Shown piece after piece: positions 62,030 to 64,000 of a stretch of 64,000 nucleotides of DNA. Below the pieces are notes generated by a model that did not search any database, was not told the origin of the DNA, and worked only from the letters and a program-made list of their open reading frames with translations. The translations under genes and the position numbers were made by a program. The DNA is from Xiphophorus maculatus (lineage: Eukaryota > Chordata > Actinopteri > Cyprinodontiformes > Poeciliidae): the NCBI RefSeq assembly GCF_002775205.1, contig NC_036450.1:27772837-27836836 (forward strand), given 5' to 3'. Position 1 is the first letter of the stretch. Every line of letters begins with the position of its first letter.

Positions 62030-63439
62030 TGATGGACAAACAAACAAACACACAAACAAAACAAACAAACAAACAAACAGAACTGTTGACAAATTACGTG
62101 AAGAACAATAGACAAATTAAGAACACAAAGATGACGAAGAGATATGACAAAAAAGATGACGCAGAGATTTGACAAACGTGGCTCTTAAAAGTGCCTTTTG
62201 TGGGTGCTATGAATGAGCAGAAATGTATGTCCGATGAATATCTCAAAGAAGAACCTGTTGACATAAAAACAAAATAAATGTTCAGATTTCGGAAGTTATT
62301 TATTTCAACGTAGACAGGTGGAGAGAACTTTGGCTGTAATGACCCAAGTTCGTTTTTAATTCAAATGCATGACCTAGCTGCAATCAGTGTATTCAGAAAA
62401 CCTTTAGGATCATCACAGCCTAGGGTTGTTATAGCAACCCTCAAATTATACAACAAACAATTCTGTGACTCTATCATGGCTAATTAAATGTATTAAGTGC
62501 AGGTTCAGCTGAACTCTCTGGGCTCCAAGAGGCTAATGTAGCTAGCTAATGTAGCTAGCTAATGTAGCTAGCTAATGTAGCTAGCGGCAACAAAAATTAA
62601 AAAAATACATGTTACAAACGTGTCCAAATGTCTTCAACCATTCGCGGCACAGTCCTACTACCATTAAGTCCTACAACTGCAATCACATTCTGTAGTATTT
62701 TCTTTTGTTTTATAATACAAAACCATTTCTGACAGATTCAGGTTTGTACTCACCGGGGTCCAATGTCGCATGCGATGACGTCAGCTTCTTCTTCTTCTTA
62801 GATTTATGGACGGGTGGGATCTGTACTTATTTTTATTTTAATCAAACGTTTACAGAACCGTCTGGCATGTAATCACAAAAGGAAATGCACCCTCACTCTT
62901 CTTAAACATTTTTATTAAAATTATTTTTTTTATTATTAATGGACTGCAAACGACTTCGGAGGTGCATGCCGCTATTATCTGTAACCTCATAAACTCCAAA
63001 TAACATACGTATTCCTTTCTTTTTTTATTATTGTGTAAAAATTAGAATGTTATGTCCTTTACAATCATGAAGTTACGATGAAATCAGTGAAACTGGTGTA
63101 ATTCGTGTCTGCTGTTAAGAAATAAACAGACATGTAGATAAAATCGCGGCTTCAGAGAACCGGAGGATCTTTTAAAACTGAAGTAAAATTAACTAAATTG
63201 TTAAAAACCTACAAATACATCTGCTATGCACGAATTGTGTGCCTTTTACAAAAATAGAACAGACTCGTCATCTTATTTGTTCCTAGATCGTCGGTTTTGG
63301 ACGCTTAGGGAGCCGTACAGCATTCAATGGGAGAACCCTTCTCGTCACATATTGACGCGAACGGGGTACCCGACGCGTCAATATGTGACGCTGAGGGAAC
63401 CTGCCCAAGCATTGACGAGTCGGGAGTGAGAACGTGTTG
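62030..63439 (-). repeat. Right terminal inverted repeat (1410 bp)
   Basis: Mirror of the left arm. It carries TGACGTCA at 62776-62783, the 5' exon donor (GTGAGT after 62754) and the acceptor before 62082. It has four copies of the AGCTAGCTACATT unit and lacks about 7 bp near the tip (first palindrome eroded). It ends 45 bases before the gene B start codon at 61984. Confidence 0.9.
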
Positions 63440-64000
63440 GATTTAACATGGCACATTTGGGAGGATTTAATATATGACATTTGAGAGGATTTAATATGGG
63501 ACATTTGGGAGGATTTAATATGGACATTTGATGTATTTATAATGGGACATTTTGGAGGATTTATGATGGGATATTTGGGAGGATTTAGTATGGGACATTT
63601 GGGTGGATTTAACATGGGAAATTTGGGAGGATTTAAAATGGGACACTTGGGGGGATTTAATATGGGACATTTAGGAGGATTTAAAATGGGACATTTGGGG
63701 GGATTTAATATGGGACATTTGGGTGGATTTAATATGGGACATTTAGGAGGATTTAAAATGGGACATTTGGGAGTATTTCATATGGGATATTTGGGAGGAT
63801 TTAACATGGGACATTTGGGAGGATTTCATATATGACATTTGAGAGGCTTTAATATGGGACATTCGGGAGGATTTAATATATGACATTTGAGAGGATTTAA
63901 TATGGGACATTTGGGAGGATTTAATATGGACATTTGGTGTATTTATAATGGGACATTTTGGAGGATTTATGATGGGATATTTGGGAGGATTTAATATGGG
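63440..64000. repeat. 24-bp minisatellite array, right of the KDZ transposon
   Basis: Continuation of the array at 46905-47313, running to the window edge. The first 130 bases after the element repeat the order of variant units at 47143-47280, including the aberrant ATATATGACATTTGAGAGG unit and the short ATGGACATTTGATGTATTT unit. This shows a higher-order repeat. Confidence 0.95.

Larger units (their letters stand above)
47314..63439. mobile_element. Giant KDZ-type DNA transposon, 16.1 kb, two genes
   Basis: Both ends read CAACACGTTCTCACTCCCGA inward. Inverted repeats extend 1392 bp (left) and 1410 bp (right) with only scattered differences and small repeat-number changes. The flanking duplication is gatttaa (47307-47313 and 63440-63446), or 8 bp (ggatttaa) if the final G belongs to the target. 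Inside are gene A, a KDZ-superfamily transposase on plus, and gene B, a zinc-ribbon protein on minus, converging. Between them lie a 93-bp minisatellite and unassigned DNA. High arm identity and an open transposase argue for recent movement. KDZ families (Kyakuja, Dileera, Zisupton) include fish elements; Zisupton is the closest named group I can suggest. Confidence 0.9.

Overview
The window is vertebrate, and very probably teleost, DNA. It has the first coding exon of an SLC12A2 (NKCC1) cotransporter gene surrounded by the usual teleost mixture of mobile DNA: L2, L1/Tx1, RTE (Rex3-like) and other LINEs, Ty3/Gypsy LTR elements, Tol2-like and other hAT elements, tRNA-derived SINEs and a KDZ-type DNA transposon. 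All calls come from reading the sequence; no database was searched.

Layout. 1-4946 lies downstream of the exon on the minus strand and should be slc12a2 intron 1. It carries a hAT element (285-3179, perfect 8-bp target duplication) that was itself hit by a 5'-truncated L2. slc12a2 exon 1 is at 4947-5483 with its GC-rich 5' region to about 5950. 6-10.7 kb is plain intergenic sequence. 10.8-13.0 kb holds a Tol2-like element that keeps transposase exon 1 and, touching it, a solo LTR. 15.6-22.2 kb is an L1-type LINE with a 15-bp target duplication and a nested L2. 22.9-34.7 kb is a nest: an old palindromic repeat, a Gypsy chromovirus truncated at its 5' end, a LINE fused in frame to the Gypsy gag, a 223-bp hAT MITE and a solo LTR. 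34.7-37.5 kb contains hAT-type and inverted-repeat non-autonomous elements. 39.8-44.1 kb is a Rex3-like LINE broken by an LTR element. 44.1-46.9 kb is nearly empty apart from one spliced-looking exon of unknown identity.

The most notable object is at 47314-63439: a DNA transposon of about 16.1 kb inserted into an array of 24-bp tandem repeats. Its terminal inverted repeats are about 1.4 kb long and nearly identical. Two genes run inward from them. Gene A (plus strand) can be assembled by eye as 14 exons joining into an uninterrupted 870-codon frame. It encodes a KDZ-superfamily (Kyakuja/Dileera/Zisupton) transposase with a B-box-like Cys/His cluster and a plausible D-D-E triad. Gene B (minus strand) encodes a small zinc-ribbon protein I cannot name, with a one-base frameshift in an A11 run. 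Each inverted repeat appears to carry the whole control region: a TGACGTCA site, a 5' non-coding exon, an intron and its acceptor. It stops 2 bases before the gene A start codon and 45 bases before that of gene B. Two tiny elements elsewhere in the window (14871-15003 and 23031-23114) have the same ends and target-duplication pattern, so they look like non-autonomous relatives.
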